Shown: positions 26,153-34,936 of the stretch, one piece after another | Numbering within the stretch: the stretch's first letter is position 1 | How the letters are laid out: each line of letters opens with the position of its first letter | Origin: Bombiscardovia nodaiensis | GTDB lineage: Bacteria; Actinomycetota; Actinomycetes; Actinomycetales; Bifidobacteriaceae | Reading direction: 5' to 3' | Assembly: GCA_033127725.1 (NCBI GenBank) | Contig: AP026798.1 | Location: forward strand, 992,001 to 1,056,000 | DNA: 64,000 bases | The notes under the pieces: model-generated | Told to the model about the DNA's origin: nothing | Databases searched by the model: none | What the model saw: only the letters and a program-made list of their open reading frames with translations | Position numbers and translations under genes: made by a program

Positions 26153-27676
26153 ATGGCAGAGAATACACAAGAAGTTCCACAGGTCGCTATCAACGATATC
26201 GGCACCAAAGAGGACTTCATCAAGGCAGTCGACTCCACAATTAAGAACTTCGACGACGGCGATTTGGTGCAGGGGACCGTTGTTAAAATTGACCATGACG
26301 AAGTACTGCTGGACATCGGCTACAAGACTGAGGGCGTGATTCCCGCCCGCGAGCTTTCCATCAAGAAGGACGTTAACCCGGACGAAGTCGTTCAGGTTGG
26401 TGACGAGATTGAAGCTCTCGTTGTCACCAAGGAAGACAAGGAAGGCCGTCTCATTCTGTCCAAGAAGCGGGCTCAGTACGAGCGCGCTTGGGGCGACATT
26501 GAGAAGATCAAAGAGTCTGATGGTGTGGTGGAAGGCACTGTTATCGAAGCTGTCAAGGGCGGCCTGATTGTAGACATCGGTCTGCGTGGCTTCCTGCCTG
26601 CCTCCTTAGTCGAGATGCGCCGCGTGCGCGACCTGTCTCCCTACATCGGCCAGAAGATTCAGGCCAAGATTCTGGAGCTGGACAAGAACCGCAACAACGT
26701 GGTCATCTCCCGTCGTCAGTACTTGGAAGAGACTCAGTCCGAAGTGCGCGAGACCTTCATGGCTCAGCTCAAGAAGGGCCAGATCCGCGAGGGCACTGTC
26801 TCCTCGATCGTCAACTTCGGCGCTTTCGTCGACCTGGGCGGTGTGGACGGTCTCATCCACGTTTCCGAGCTCTCTTGGAAGCACATCGATCACCCCTCCG
26901 AGGTGGTCAAGGTTGGCCAGAAGGTTACGGTTGAAGTGCTCGATGTCGATATCGAGCGCGAGCGTATCTCCCTGTCGCTCAAGGCCACGCAGGAAGATCC
27001 TTGGCAGCGCTTTGCTCGCACCCATGTGCCTGGGCAGATTGTCAAGGGCAAGGTCACCAAGATTGTGCAGTTCGGCATCTTTGTCTCTGTCGATGACGGC
27101 ATCGAGGGCCTGGTTCATATCTCTGAGCTGGCCAACCGCCACGTGGAGAATCCTGAGACCGTTGTCAAGCAGGGTGAAGAGATCTTCGTCAAGGTGATTG
27201 ACGTAGACTTGGATCGCCGCCGTATCTCCCTGTCGCTCAAGCAGGCTGACGACTCTGTCGATCCAGCTTCTGAGGACTTCGATCCAGCTATCTACGGCAT
27301 GCCAGCAGAGTATGACGAAGAGGGCAACTACAAGTACCCAGAAGGCTTCGATCCCGAGACCAACGAGTGGATTGCCGGTTACGAGAAGCAGCGTGAAGAG
27401 TGGGAGTCCCAGTACGCGGCCGCCCACGACCTGTGGGAGCAGCACAAGGCCTTTGTGGCCAAGGAGCTGGAGAACGCCGAAGCTTCTGCGGCTGAGGATG
27501 CCAAGTCCTCTGAGGCAGAAGAGGGTAGCCAGCCTTCCAACAAGGGTGGGCACCAGGCAGCTTCTTCTGAGTCCTCTACTACTAACTACAGCTCCGAGGC
27601 TTCCTCTGAGGGTACGTTGGCTTCCGATGATCAGCTCGCCGCTTTGCGTGAGCAGCTGCTCAAGGAGAAGAACTGA
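26153..27676 (+). CDS. rpsA: 30S ribosomal protein S1
   Basis: A 507-residue S1 with four S1 RNA-binding repeats: residues ~36-105 (VQGTVVKIDHDEVLLDIGYKTEGVIPA), ~122-190 (VEGTVIEAVKGGLIVDIGLRGFLPAS), ~207-277 (REGTVSSIVNFGAFVDLGGVDGLIHVSELSW, split here) and ~293-363 (VKGKVTKIVQFGIFVSV). The acidic Ser/Glu-rich C-terminus ends in DQLAALREQLLKEKN. Four repeats are usual in actinobacteria, against six in E. coli. ATG 26153 is preceded by AAAACTACTCATTA, with no Shine-Dalgarno match, so initiation may depend on structure or AT-rich sequence as in E. coli rpsA. Confidence 0.96.
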   Translation: MAENTQEVPQVAINDIGTKEDFIKAVDSTIKNFDDGDLVQGTVVKIDHDEVLLDIGYKTEGVIPARELSIKKDVNPDEVVQVGDEIEALVVTKEDKEGRLILSKKRAQYERAWGDIEKIKESDGVVEGTVIEAVKGGLIVDIGLRGFLPASLVEMRRVRDLSPYIGQKIQAKILELDKNRNNVVISRRQYLEETQSEVRETFMAQLKKGQIREGTVSSIVNFGAFVDLGGVDGLIHVSELSWKHIDHPSEVVKVGQKVTVEVLDVDIERERISLSLKATQEDPWQRFARTHVPGQIVKGKVTKIVQFGIFVSVDDGIEGLVHISELANRHVENPETVVKQGEEIFVKVIDVDLDRRRISLSLKQADDSVDPASEDFDPAIYGMPAEYDEEGNYKYPEGFDPETNEWIAGYEKQREEWESQYAAAHDLWEQHKAFVAKELENAEASAAEDAKSSEAEEGSQPSNKGGHQAASSESSTTNYSSEASSEGTLASDDQLAALREQLLKEKN

Positions 27677-27716
27677 GCCTGCAAGTCTTAACTTGTAGAC
27701 CGTAAGTTCAAGCTGT

Positions 27717-27755
27717 GAAGGCCTAGCCCTGTTGAAGGTGCTAGGCCTTCTCTTT
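27717..27755 (+). terminator. Terminator after rpsA
   Basis: A perfect 11-bp stem GAAGGCCTAGC/GCTAGGCCTTC with a 12-nt loop is followed by TCTTT. It lies 40 nt downstream of the rpsA stop codon. Confidence 0.85.
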
Positions 27756-27828
27756 GTATACCCAGCAATAGAGTTGTGTTGCCGGAGTAGTGAATTCAAC
27801 TATGGTCAGTTGTGCGGAGGGGGCGAAC

Positions 27829-28449
27829 GTGCTTCGTGTGGGGTTGACGGGCGGTATCGCTGCTGGCAAAAGTACTGTTGCTCAGCATCTTGCCCAGCTA
27901 GGCGCTGTCCTGATTGATTACGACGGCATAGCCCATGAGCTGATGGCTCGTGGGGGAGCTGCGGTAGGGCCTATCCGCGAGGCCTTTGGTCCTCAGGCTG
28001 TGGGAACTGACGGCGCTGTCGACCGTGCTTGGTTGGCTCAAGCAGTGTTTTCGGATAACCGCTTGCGCGAACGTATTAACGCGCTGACCCATCCGCTGAT
28101 TTTCCGGCAGGCTGCTCAGCTTGAGCAGGAGTATTGCAGTCAGCCTCAGGTGGTGGTTCACGACGTGCCTCTTCTGGCTGATGTGTGGCAGACACAGCCA
28201 TTTTCCTTTGCGCATGTGCTGAGCGTGGAGGCTCCGGAAGAAGTGCGAATTGCGCGGATGGTGAACGTCCGGCATATGAGCCAGGCTCAGGCGGTTGCTA
28301 GGGTGCGCAGTCAGGCTACGCAGGCTCAGCGGAAGCAGATAGCAGACATTATTATTGACTCTTCCCTTCCTGTCGAACAAATGTTCGAACATCTTGATAA
28401 GATATATTCAGGTTTGAGTCGGCAGGCTGGGGAAGGTAAGCCAGTCTGA
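27829..28449 (+). CDS. coaE: Dephospho-CoA kinase
   Basis: A 206-residue CoaE, which phosphorylates dephospho-CoA in the last step of CoA synthesis. The P-loop is [12 protein letters not shown] at the N-terminus, then [33 protein letters not shown] and [20 protein letters not shown] 27829 is chosen because a strong GGAGG lies 8 nt upstream and the P-loop starts five residues on; in-frame ATGs at 27790 and 27802 would precede that ribosome-binding site. The 3' end of the gene carries the SOS box for uvrB. Order rpsA-coaE-uvrB is standard in actinobacteria. Confidence 0.93.
   Translation: MLRVGLTGGIAAGKSTVAQHLAQLGAVLIDYDGIAHELMARGGAAVGPIREAFGPQAVGTDGAVDRAWLAQAVFSDNRLRERINALTHPLIFRQAAQLEQEYCSQPQVVVHDVPLLADVWQTQPFSFAHVLSVEAPEEVRIARMVNVRHMSQAQAVARVRSQATQAQRKQIADIIIDSSLPVEQMFEHLDKIYSGLSRQAGEGKPV
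28374..28387 (+). promoter_or_regulatory. LexA SOS box for uvrB, inside coaE
   Basis: CGAACAAATGTTCG is a perfect CGAAC-N4-GTTCG operator. It lies within the last codons of coaE, 116 bp upstream of the uvrB start, matching the core of the umuDC box. Confidence 0.85.
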
Positions 28450-28502
28450 GTGAGATTGGTAAGGCACCTGGTCAGGCGATCAGTACAGATACGAGGAGCA
28501 AG

Positions 28503-30614
28503 ATGGGGTTTAATATTGAGCGCACCAACAAGCCATTTGTGGTGAAATCTCCCTATCAGCCGTCGGGGGACCAGCCTCAGGCTATTGCTGACTTGACGCA
28601 GCGCATCGAAAATGGAGAGAACGATGTGGTGCTCATGGGTGCCACCGGCACTGGTAAAACAGCCACTACAGCATGGCTGATTGAAAAGCTTCAGCGCCCC
28701 ACGCTCATTTTGGAGCCTAACAAGACTTTAGCGGCCCAGCTGTGTGCAGAGTTTCGTGAACTCATGCCCGACAATGCAGTTTCTTACTTTGTCTCCTACT
28801 ACGATTACTACCAGCCGGAGGCCTACATTCCTCAGACCGATACGTACATCGAAAAAGATTCCAATATTAACGACGACGTAGAGCGTTTGCGCCACGCAGC
28901 TACGGCCAACCTGCTCACCCGACGTGACTGTGTAGTCGTGGCTACAGTCTCTTGCATCTACGGTTTAGGCACGCCTGAGGAGTACGCAGGGCGTATGCTA
29001 TTCCTGCGTGAGGGGCAGCAGATTAGCCGAGATGACCTCTTGCGTCAGTTTGTGGGCATGCAGTACAAGCGCAACGACATCGCTTTTACCCGCGGAACCT
29101 TCCGCGTGCGTGGCGATACGGTTGAGATCATCCCTGTCTATGAGGAGCTGGCTGTTCGCATCGAGTTCTTCGGCGACGAAATCGACCGAATTTCCACCCT
29201 CCACCCCTTGACTGGTGACGAAATTGCCCACGAGAGCGAAGTCCATATTTTCCCGGCTTCGCACTATGTGGCTGGGCCGGACCGAATGCAGCGGGCCCTC
29301 AAAACTATTAAAGAAGAGCTGGACTGGCGGGTGGGGCAGCTGCGCAAGGAGGGCAAAGAGCTCGAAGCTCAGCGCCTGACTATGCGGACCACCTACGATT
29401 TGGAAATGCTCACCCAGATTGGGACTTGCTCGGGCGTGGAAAATTACTCGCGGCATTTTGACGGTCGTGAACCAGGTACTGCCCCCCACACCCTGCTTGA
29501 CTTCTTTCCTGACGATTTTCTGCTGGTCATTGACGAATCCCATGTAACGGTGCCGCAGATTGGTGCCATGTATGAGGGGGATGCCTCCCGCAAGCGCACT
29601 CTCGTGGAGCATGGATTCCGCCTGCCGTCGGCCATGGATAACCGGCCGCTCAAGTGGCCGGAGTTTCTCGACAAGGTAGGTCAGACGGTCTACCTGTCGG
29701 CCACTCCCGGCGACTATGAGATGGGCTTGTCGGACGGGGTCGTGGAGCAGATCATCAGGCCAACCGGCTTGCTGGATCCTCAGATTGATGTCAGACCGGT
29801 CAAGGGGCAGGTCGATGACTTGCTGGGTGAAATCAAGGACCGGGTAGCCAAGCACGAGCGCGTCTTAGTCACTACGCTGACCAAGAAGATGGCAGAAGAT
29901 TTGACGGACTACCTGCTGGAGCGCGAGATTAAAGTAGAGTATCTCCACTCCGATGTGGACACCTTGCGCCGGGTTGAGCTCCTGCGAGAGCTGCGTGAGG
30001 GCAAGATCGACGTAATTGTGGGTATCAACCTCTTGCGTGAGGGCTTAGATTTGCCTGAAGTATCTCTGGTGGCCATCTTGGATGCTGACAAGGAAGGTTT
30101 CCTGCGTTCTTACCGGTCCTTGATTCAGACTATTGGCCGTGCGGCCCGAAACGTCTCGGGCACTGTCATTATGTACGCGGACGAGCAAACGGACTCGATG
30201 AAGAAGGCTATAGACGAGACGAACCGGCGCAGGGCTAAGCAGATTGCTTACAATACTGAGCACGGTCTGGACCCCAAGCCCCTCATCAAGAAGATTTCCG
30301 ATGTGAATGACATGTTGGCCAAGGAGGACGTGGACACGCAAACCCTCTTGGAAGGCGGCTACCGCAACGCTGGCAAGGCCGGCAACTCCCACTTGGGTGT
30401 GCCTTCCTACAACGAGGAAGAGGCTCAAAAGCGGCACGAGGAGATTCTGCAGGCAGGACTGCCGGCTCAAGACCTGGCAGACCTGATTCGCCAGTTGAGT
30501 GATCAGATGCACACTGCTGCCGAGCAGCTTCAGTTCGAGCTGGCTGCCCGCTTGCGAGACGAGATTCGAGACTTGAAGAAAGAGCTGCGGCAGATGGCTG
30601 AAGCTAGCAAATAA
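28503..30614 (+). CDS. uvrB: Excinuclease ABC subunit B
   Basis: A 703-residue UvrB, the helicase-like damage-verification subunit of nucleotide excision repair. Walker A is GATGTGKT (near residue 46), the beta-hairpin region includes [13 protein letters not shown], the DEAD-like box reads LLVIDESH, and motif VI is QTIGRAARN. The C-terminal UVR domain (~660-700, [22 protein letters not shown]) is the UvrA/UvrC contact. GAGGAG precedes ATG 28503. An SOS box inside the upstream gene should give it DNA-damage induction apart from coaE. Confidence 0.97.
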   Translation: MGFNIERTNKPFVVKSPYQPSGDQPQAIADLTQRIENGENDVVLMGATGTGKTATTAWLIEKLQRPTLILEPNKTLAAQLCAEFRELMPDNAVSYFVSYYDYYQPEAYIPQTDTYIEKDSNINDDVERLRHAATANLLTRRDCVVVATVSCIYGLGTPEEYAGRMLFLREGQQISRDDLLRQFVGMQYKRNDIAFTRGTFRVRGDTVEIIPVYEELAVRIEFFGDEIDRISTLHPLTGDEIAHESEVHIFPASHYVAGPDRMQRALKTIKEELDWRVGQLRKEGKELEAQRLTMRTTYDLEMLTQIGTCSGVENYSRHFDGREPGTAPHTLLDFFPDDFLLVIDESHVTVPQIGAMYEGDASRKRTLVEHGFRLPSAMDNRPLKWPEFLDKVGQTVYLSATPGDYEMGLSDGVVEQIIRPTGLLDPQIDVRPVKGQVDDLLGEIKDRVAKHERVLVTTLTKKMAEDLTDYLLEREIKVEYLHSDVDTLRRVELLRELREGKIDVIVGINLLREGLDLPEVSLVAILDADKEGFLRSYRSLIQTIGRAARNVSGTVIMYADEQTDSMKKAIDETNRRRAKQIAYNTEHGLDPKPLIKKISDVNDMLAKEDVDTQTLLEGGYRNAGKAGNSHLGVPSYNEEEAQKRHEEILQAGLPAQDLADLIRQLSDQMHTAAEQLQFELAARLRDEIRDLKKELRQMAEASK

Positions 30615-30662
30615 CCGAGTGGGCGGGGTCGCTCTGTCGCAATTGCCCGATACAGTACAAGT

Positions 30663-31658
30663 ATGTCTGAGACCCCGCTCGCCTTTATGATTATCACCCT
30701 AGCTGTCCTCGCTGTTTTCTTTGTAGTCGACCTGTTTGTTATTGGGCGTAAGCCGCATGTGCCCTCTACGAAAGAGTGCCTGCAGCACATCGCTTTTTTT
30801 GTTGCGGCAGCCCTGGTCTTTGGCGGAATCCTGTGGTTGGTAGCAGGCTCTCAACCGGCTATTGAGTTCTATTCAGGCTGGTTGACTGAGTATTCCTTGA
30901 GCATTGACAACCTCTTCGTCTTCGTCATTATCATGTCGAACTTTGCAGTGCCCAGGCAGCTGCAAAAGTATGTGCTGAGCGTGGGTATTACTATAGCTCT
31001 CATCCTGCGCGGCATTTTTATTCTGGTGGGCGTTACCCTCATTACCAAGTTCACATGGGTCTTCTTCATTTTTGGCGCTTTCTTGCTCTATACCGCCTAT
31101 AAAGTGGCCAGGGGAGAGGATGCTGACGAAGAGTATCACGAGAATGCCCTGGTGCGGAACCTGCGCAAAATCATGAGGATTACTGACGAATACGATGGCG
31201 AGCACCTACGTGTTAAGCGACAGGGGGTCAGCTATTTCACACCCATGCTCATTGTCTTTTTGGCTATTGGCACTACCGATGTGATGTTCGCTTTCGATTC
31301 TATCCCTGCCATTTTTGGCTTGACCCACGACCCCTTCATCGTATTTACCACAAACGTGTTTGCTCTCCTGGGCTTGCAGCAGCTCTATTTCCTCTTGGGT
31401 GCCATGCTTGACAAGCTGGCTTACCTGCCTATCGGTTTGTCTGTCGTACTGGCTTTCATTGGCTGCAAGCTAATTTTGGAAGCCCTGCACGACAACACCT
31501 TGCCTTTCATCAACGGCGGTAAACCGATAGAGGCTGTGCCCGAAGTGCCTACTTGGCTCTCTCTGGTGGTCATCGTACTCTCAATTGGTCTTGCAGCCCT
31601 GGCCAGCTTGGTCAAGGCGCGGCGAGACAACCTGCCCCGCCTGCAGGAGCATAAGTAG
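30663..31658 (+). CDS. TerC family integral membrane protein
   Basis: A 331-residue membrane protein with about nine hydrophobic helices. Two conserved acidic clusters mark the TerC family: EYSLSIDNLFVFVIIMS early and FAFDSIPAIFGLTHDPFIVF later. A cytoplasmic charged loop (ARGEDADEEYHEN) separates the halves. TerC-like proteins are linked to tellurite resistance and to metal (manganese) loading of exported proteins. The 48-bp gap after uvrB has no terminator, so read-through from uvrB is possible. Confidence 0.9.
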   Translation: MSETPLAFMIITLAVLAVFFVVDLFVIGRKPHVPSTKECLQHIAFFVAAALVFGGILWLVAGSQPAIEFYSGWLTEYSLSIDNLFVFVIIMSNFAVPRQLQKYVLSVGITIALILRGIFILVGVTLITKFTWVFFIFGAFLLYTAYKVARGEDADEEYHENALVRNLRKIMRITDEYDGEHLRVKRQGVSYFTPMLIVFLAIGTTDVMFAFDSIPAIFGLTHDPFIVFTTNVFALLGLQQLYFLLGAMLDKLAYLPIGLSVVLAFIGCKLILEALHDNTLPFINGGKPIEAVPEVPTWLSLVVIVLSIGLAALASLVKARRDNLPRLQEHK

Positions 31659-31691
31659 TGGGACAAACCTAAACCCTTGTCGCACAGTAAT

Positions 31692-31705
31692 TGTTAGCGC
31701 TAACA
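31692..31705 (+). promoter_or_regulatory. LacI-family operator palindrome upstream of pyk
   Basis: TGTTAGCGCTAACA is a perfect 14-bp palindrome with the central CG typical of LacI-family operators. It lies 110 bp upstream of pyk. A global LacI-type regulator of central carbohydrate metabolism in bifidobacteria (such as AraQ) would be a fitting binder, but assignment to a particular protein is inference. Confidence 0.65.
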
Positions 31706-31815
31706 TAAATACTTGCCTAAGGTCGTCCTTTCCGAGTAGAGTTACAGGTGTGAATGCTACGGAGTTGATTTTCGTGGTTGACAACAATTCAAAGGAATAG
31801 GTAGGCAGGCATTAC

Positions 31816-33258
31816 ATGCGTAAAGCCAAGATTGTAGACACTATTGGGCCAGCTTCTGAATCGTACGATCAGATTGTCAAGCTCGTCGAGAATGGCATGG
31901 ATGTGGCCAGGCTCAACCGCTCACACGGTACGCCCGAAGACCACCTGAAGGTATATAACAACTTACGTGAAGCCGGCAAGCAGACTGGTCATAACGTGGC
32001 GGCGCTGGTAGATTTGCAGGGCCCGAAGATTCGCTGCGGCTGGTTCAAGAAGAACGCCGATGGCGAAGACATGGTCCAGCTCAAGGCTGGTCAAGAGTTC
32101 ATTATCACCACGGACGACGTTGAGGGCGATGAGCACATCACTTCTACAACCTTCAAGGGTCTGCCAGGGGACTGCCACAAGGGCGATCCAATCCTGATTG
32201 ACGATGGCAAGGTCCGCCTCGAGGTCACTGAGGTTGAGGGCAACAACGTCCACACTAAGGTCATCGTTGCTGGCCCAGTCTCCTCCCACAAGGGCATCAA
32301 CCTGCCCGGCGTGGCTGTGAGCCTGCCTGCTCTGACCGAAAAGGATGAGGCCGACCTGCGCTGGGGTATCCAGACAGGCGCCGACATCATCGCTATGTCC
32401 TTCGTGCGCTTCGCCACCGACATTGACCGTGCCCATGAGATTATGGACGAAGAGGGTCGTCGCATCCCCATCGTAGCCAAGATTGAGAAGCCCCAGGCTG
32501 TTGAGAACCTGGAAGAGATCGTCAAGGCCTTCGACGGTATCATGGTAGCCCGCGGCGACATGGCTGTGGAGATGCCTCTGGAAGAGGTGCCCCTGGTGAC
32601 CAAGCGCTGCATCGAGCTGGCTCGTCAGTATGCTAAGCCAGTCATCGTAGCCACCGAAGTCTTGGGCTCCATGACTCATTCGCCCATTCCTACCCGCGCT
32701 GAGGCTTCTGACTGCGCCAACGCCGTTCTGGATGGTGCTGACGCCACTATGACTTCCAACGAAACCGCTGTTGGCGACTATCCAGACGTGACGGTTGCCA
32801 CTATGGCCCGTATCTCTGATTACGCCACTTCCCACGGGTTCGACCGTATCCCTGTCATGAAGAACTTGGATATGTCCAACTCCGGCGCTGTCTCCTCTGC
32901 TGGCGTGGATTTGGCCGACAAGGTCAACGCCAAGGCTATTGTGGCCTTCACGCAGACTGGTGACACAGTGCACCGTGTCTCCCGCGAGCGTCCAGCTGCT
33001 CCGATTTATGCTCTGACCTCCAGCGAGCACACCTACCACTGGTTGGCGCTGTCTTGGGGCACCGAGGCCTTCCTGTGCGAGCAGGATTACCACGAGCTCA
33101 ACCGTGAGTCCTTGATGGGCTATATGGACAAGGTCTTGAAGGGTGCCAAGAAGCTCTCTGACGGAGATAAAGTGGTGGTTTTGAGCTGCGCCCAGGGTGA
33201 GCACAAGCCTGGTTCCACAGATTCCATTTACGTGCACACAGTCGGCGAGTCCGAGTGA
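31816..33258 (+). CDS. pyk: Pyruvate kinase
   Basis: A 480-residue pyruvate kinase making pyruvate and ATP from phosphoenolpyruvate and ADP. Conserved parts: KIVDTIGPASES, GMDVARLNRSHG, LVDLQGPKIR, the catalytic Lys region IVAKIEKPQAVENLEEI, IMVARGDMAVEMP and the C-terminal RERPAAPIYALTS. The segment NRSHG replaces the commoner NFSHG. An antisense open frame covers nearly all of it but has no protein-like features. Upstream lies a LacI-type operator; downstream is a long terminator hairpin. Confidence 0.96.
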   Translation: MRKAKIVDTIGPASESYDQIVKLVENGMDVARLNRSHGTPEDHLKVYNNLREAGKQTGHNVAALVDLQGPKIRCGWFKKNADGEDMVQLKAGQEFIITTDDVEGDEHITSTTFKGLPGDCHKGDPILIDDGKVRLEVTEVEGNNVHTKVIVAGPVSSHKGINLPGVAVSLPALTEKDEADLRWGIQTGADIIAMSFVRFATDIDRAHEIMDEEGRRIPIVAKIEKPQAVENLEEIVKAFDGIMVARGDMAVEMPLEEVPLVTKRCIELARQYAKPVIVATEVLGSMTHSPIPTRAEASDCANAVLDGADATMTSNETAVGDYPDVTVATMARISDYATSHGFDRIPVMKNLDMSNSGAVSSAGVDLADKVNAKAIVAFTQTGDTVHRVSRERPAAPIYALTSSEHTYHWLALSWGTEAFLCEQDYHELNRESLMGYMDKVLKGAKKLSDGDKVVVLSCAQGEHKPGSTDSIYVHTVGESE

Positions 33259-33287
33259 GCTGCTGATGGTCTGATTGACCAGTAGTG

Positions 33288-33338
33288 ACGCTTGTGGGCT
33301 TGTCTCTCCAAGGGGAGGGACAAGCCCACAAGCGTTTG
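33288..33338 (+). terminator. Terminator hairpin after pyk
   Basis: A perfect 17-bp stem (ACGCTTGTGGGCTTGTC with its complement at 33319-33335) closes a 14-nt loop and is followed by only TT. It lies 29 nt past the pyk stop, between convergent pyk and the Nudix gene. Confidence 0.75.
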
Positions 33339-33398
33339 ATAAGGCTGTTATCGGCCAGCAGCTGCTCAGGAGCTAGTGCTCAGGAACCGGAAACCTGC

Positions 33399-33992
33399 TC
33401 AGTTGAGCTCGGCGAAACCGTTCTTGGCTCGCAGGATGGCAATGACGCTCTTGGCATCGAGAATGGTTCCAGCAATCACCATCCGGTAAGCCTCGGCCAG
33501 CGTGTACATGCGAACTTCCTGCCGCGGTGTTTCTGGTCCCAGATGGGCGCGGTCGGTGGGAGTGAGTCCCTGCGCGTAAAAGAGCGAAGTGTGCTGGTTG
33601 GAGAAGCTGGGCGTATTGATAAAACGCGCAAACTGAGTGAAGTGTTCGGCCCGGAATCCAGCTTCCTCCTGGAGCTTGCGGGCGGCCACATCCACAGGCC
33701 TCTCTTGTTCATTTTTCGGGTGCCCAGCTGGTACTTCCAAGGTCCAGCGGTGGGTGGGAAGCCGGTATTGTTCTACGAGCGGAATTCTGCCTTGAGCGTC
33801 AAGGGCGAGGATAGCGATAGTGTCGCCGCGCTCCTCGTTGAGGATGCTGCGTTCAAATGGTTCGTCGCCTACAGCGAGATAGTTGACCTGGTCAACACTG
33901 AAGTAATGGCTTTTGAGCACCTGCTGGCGGCTCACTTCCTGCACGGGCGAAGGCCTCCAGGGATCGAATTGACGGTAGATTTGACTGCTCAT
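33399..33992 (-). CDS. Nudix hydrolase, ADP-ribose-pyrophosphatase-like, altered Nudix box
   Basis: A 197-residue Nudix-fold protein. It has the ADP-ribose-type FAILNEERGDTIAILALD-like strand (ERSILNEERGDT), RIPLVEQYRLP, WTLEVPAGHP and the Nudix helix AARKLQEEAGF. The canonical REUxEE reads RKLQEE here, with Lys in place of the first Glu, and the spacing from G to the first E is one residue longer than standard, so metal binding may be weakened. Start 33992 has AAGGAG 7 nt upstream. It is convergent with pyk. Substrate unknown; ADP-ribose or a related dinucleotide is a guess. Confidence 0.8.
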   Translation of the reverse strand: MSSQIYRQFDPWRPSPVQEVSRQQVLKSHYFSVDQVNYLAVGDEPFERSILNEERGDTIAILALDAQGRIPLVEQYRLPTHRWTLEVPAGHPKNEQERPVDVAARKLQEEAGFRAEHFTQFARFINTPSFSNQHTSLFYAQGLTPTDRAHLGPETPRQEVRMYTLAEAYRMVIAGTILDAKSVIAILRAKNGFAELN

Positions 33993-34129
33993 TTGCGTTC
34001 TCCTTTGAATGGTCACACGAAGTTACCTTTATATCTCTTATTGTAGGCGCGCTGCTTCCAACGCGCCCAGAAACACCTACCGTGTGTCTCGTCGGCCAAG
34101 TGTGCTAGATTCTACGAAGGAAGTAATAA

Positions 34130-34203
34130 GCCCCTGTATCCCAATTGGTAGAGGAAACGGCCTCAAAATCCGTCCAGTGTGAGTTCGAGTCTCACCGGGG
34201 GCA
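34130..34203 (+). tRNA. tRNA with anticodon CAA but short variable loop (Leu-like anticodon)
   Basis: A 74-nt cloverleaf: acceptor GCCCCTG/CGGGGGC (one T-G wobble), D loop AATTGGTAGA, anticodon loop CTCAAAA (CAA at 34164-34166), T arm GTGAG-TTCGAGT-CTCAC, discriminator A. CAA should specify leucine, yet tRNA-Leu is class II with a long variable arm, while this one has only five variable bases (CCAGT). The anticodon stem has a C-T mismatch at its loop end. Amino-acid identity is therefore uncertain. Confidence 0.75.
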
Positions 34204-34286
34204 CGACAAACGCGAGTTCTCGTCTGTGCCCGGTAGGCTTGTGAAGCTCAGACGAGAAGATGGACATTACGAAACGAGGTTGAGCA

Positions 34287-34901
34287 TTGGCTTCTGAGAG
34301 CAAGACATACAGCGATGAACCAGTGAGGCGCACCGTAGTCGTTGCCGAAGATGAGGCTCTGATTCGGTTGGACACCGTTGAGGCTCTAGAGGACGCTGGC
34401 TACGAGGTTGTGGGACAGGCTGCCTCAGGCCAGGAAGCTGTAGATCTGACTCGTGAGTTCAAGCCCGATGTAGTGGTCATGGATGTGAAGATGCCCGGCA
34501 AAGACGGCATCGAAGCTGCCACGGAGATTGGCAATGAGAGTCTCGCGCCAGTCGTCATGCTGACCGCGTATTCCCAGCAGGGCTTGGTGGAGAAGGCCGC
34601 TGACGCAGGCGCCATGGCGTATGTGGTGAAGCCCTTCGCTCCTGAAAAGCTTCTGCCAGCCATTGAGGTTGCTATCTCCCGCTTCGATCAGATTAATGCT
34701 TTGAAAGATGAAGTCACGGATATGAAGGCTCGTTTCGAAGCGCGTAAGCGCGTCGACAGGGCTAAGGGTCTACTCATGGAGAACATGGGCCTGACCGAGT
34801 CTGAGGCCTTCCGTTGGATTCAGAAAACTTCTATGGATCGCCGACTGACTATGCAAGAAGTCGCCGATGCTGTTATCGCCCAAGTGCAGGGTGATAATTA
34901 A
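34287..34901 (+). CDS. pdtaR: PdtaR-type ANTAR response regulator
   Basis: A 204-residue regulator: a receiver domain (TVVVAEDEALIRLDT, phospho-Asp in VVVMDVKMPGKDG, VMLTAYSQ, YVVKPFAPE) followed by an ANTAR RNA-binding domain (~140-200; RFEARKRVDRAKGLLMENMGLTESEAF split here). Phosphorylated ANTAR proteins bind paired hairpins in mRNA leaders and act against termination or on translation. The likely kinase is the PdtaS protein at 3948. The start is TTG 34287, with GAGG upstream. polA follows 35 bp later, possibly in one transcript. Confidence 0.92.
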   Translation: MASESKTYSDEPVRRTVVVAEDEALIRLDTVEALEDAGYEVVGQAASGQEAVDLTREFKPDVVVMDVKMPGKDGIEAATEIGNESLAPVVMLTAYSQQGLVEKAADAGAMAYVVKPFAPEKLLPAIEVAISRFDQINALKDEVTDMKARFEARKRVDRAKGLLMENMGLTESEAFRWIQKTSMDRRLTMQEVADAVIAQVQGDN

Positions 34902-34936
34902 GATAGCGTCAACCTGGGCTAAGAGGGGCTAGAAGT

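Noticed and set aside
26606..27799. Long open frame antisense to rpsA
   Set aside because: The frame is opposite a well-supported S1 gene and reads as leucine/valine-rich shadow with no motif.
28998..29855. Antisense open frame across uvrB
   Set aside because: Shadow of a confirmed gene; no start signal or homology.
31963..33237. Long open frame antisense to pyruvate kinase
   Set aside because: It mirrors the codon pattern of pyk, has no ribosome-binding site and the translation shows no domain; a shadow of a high-GC gene.
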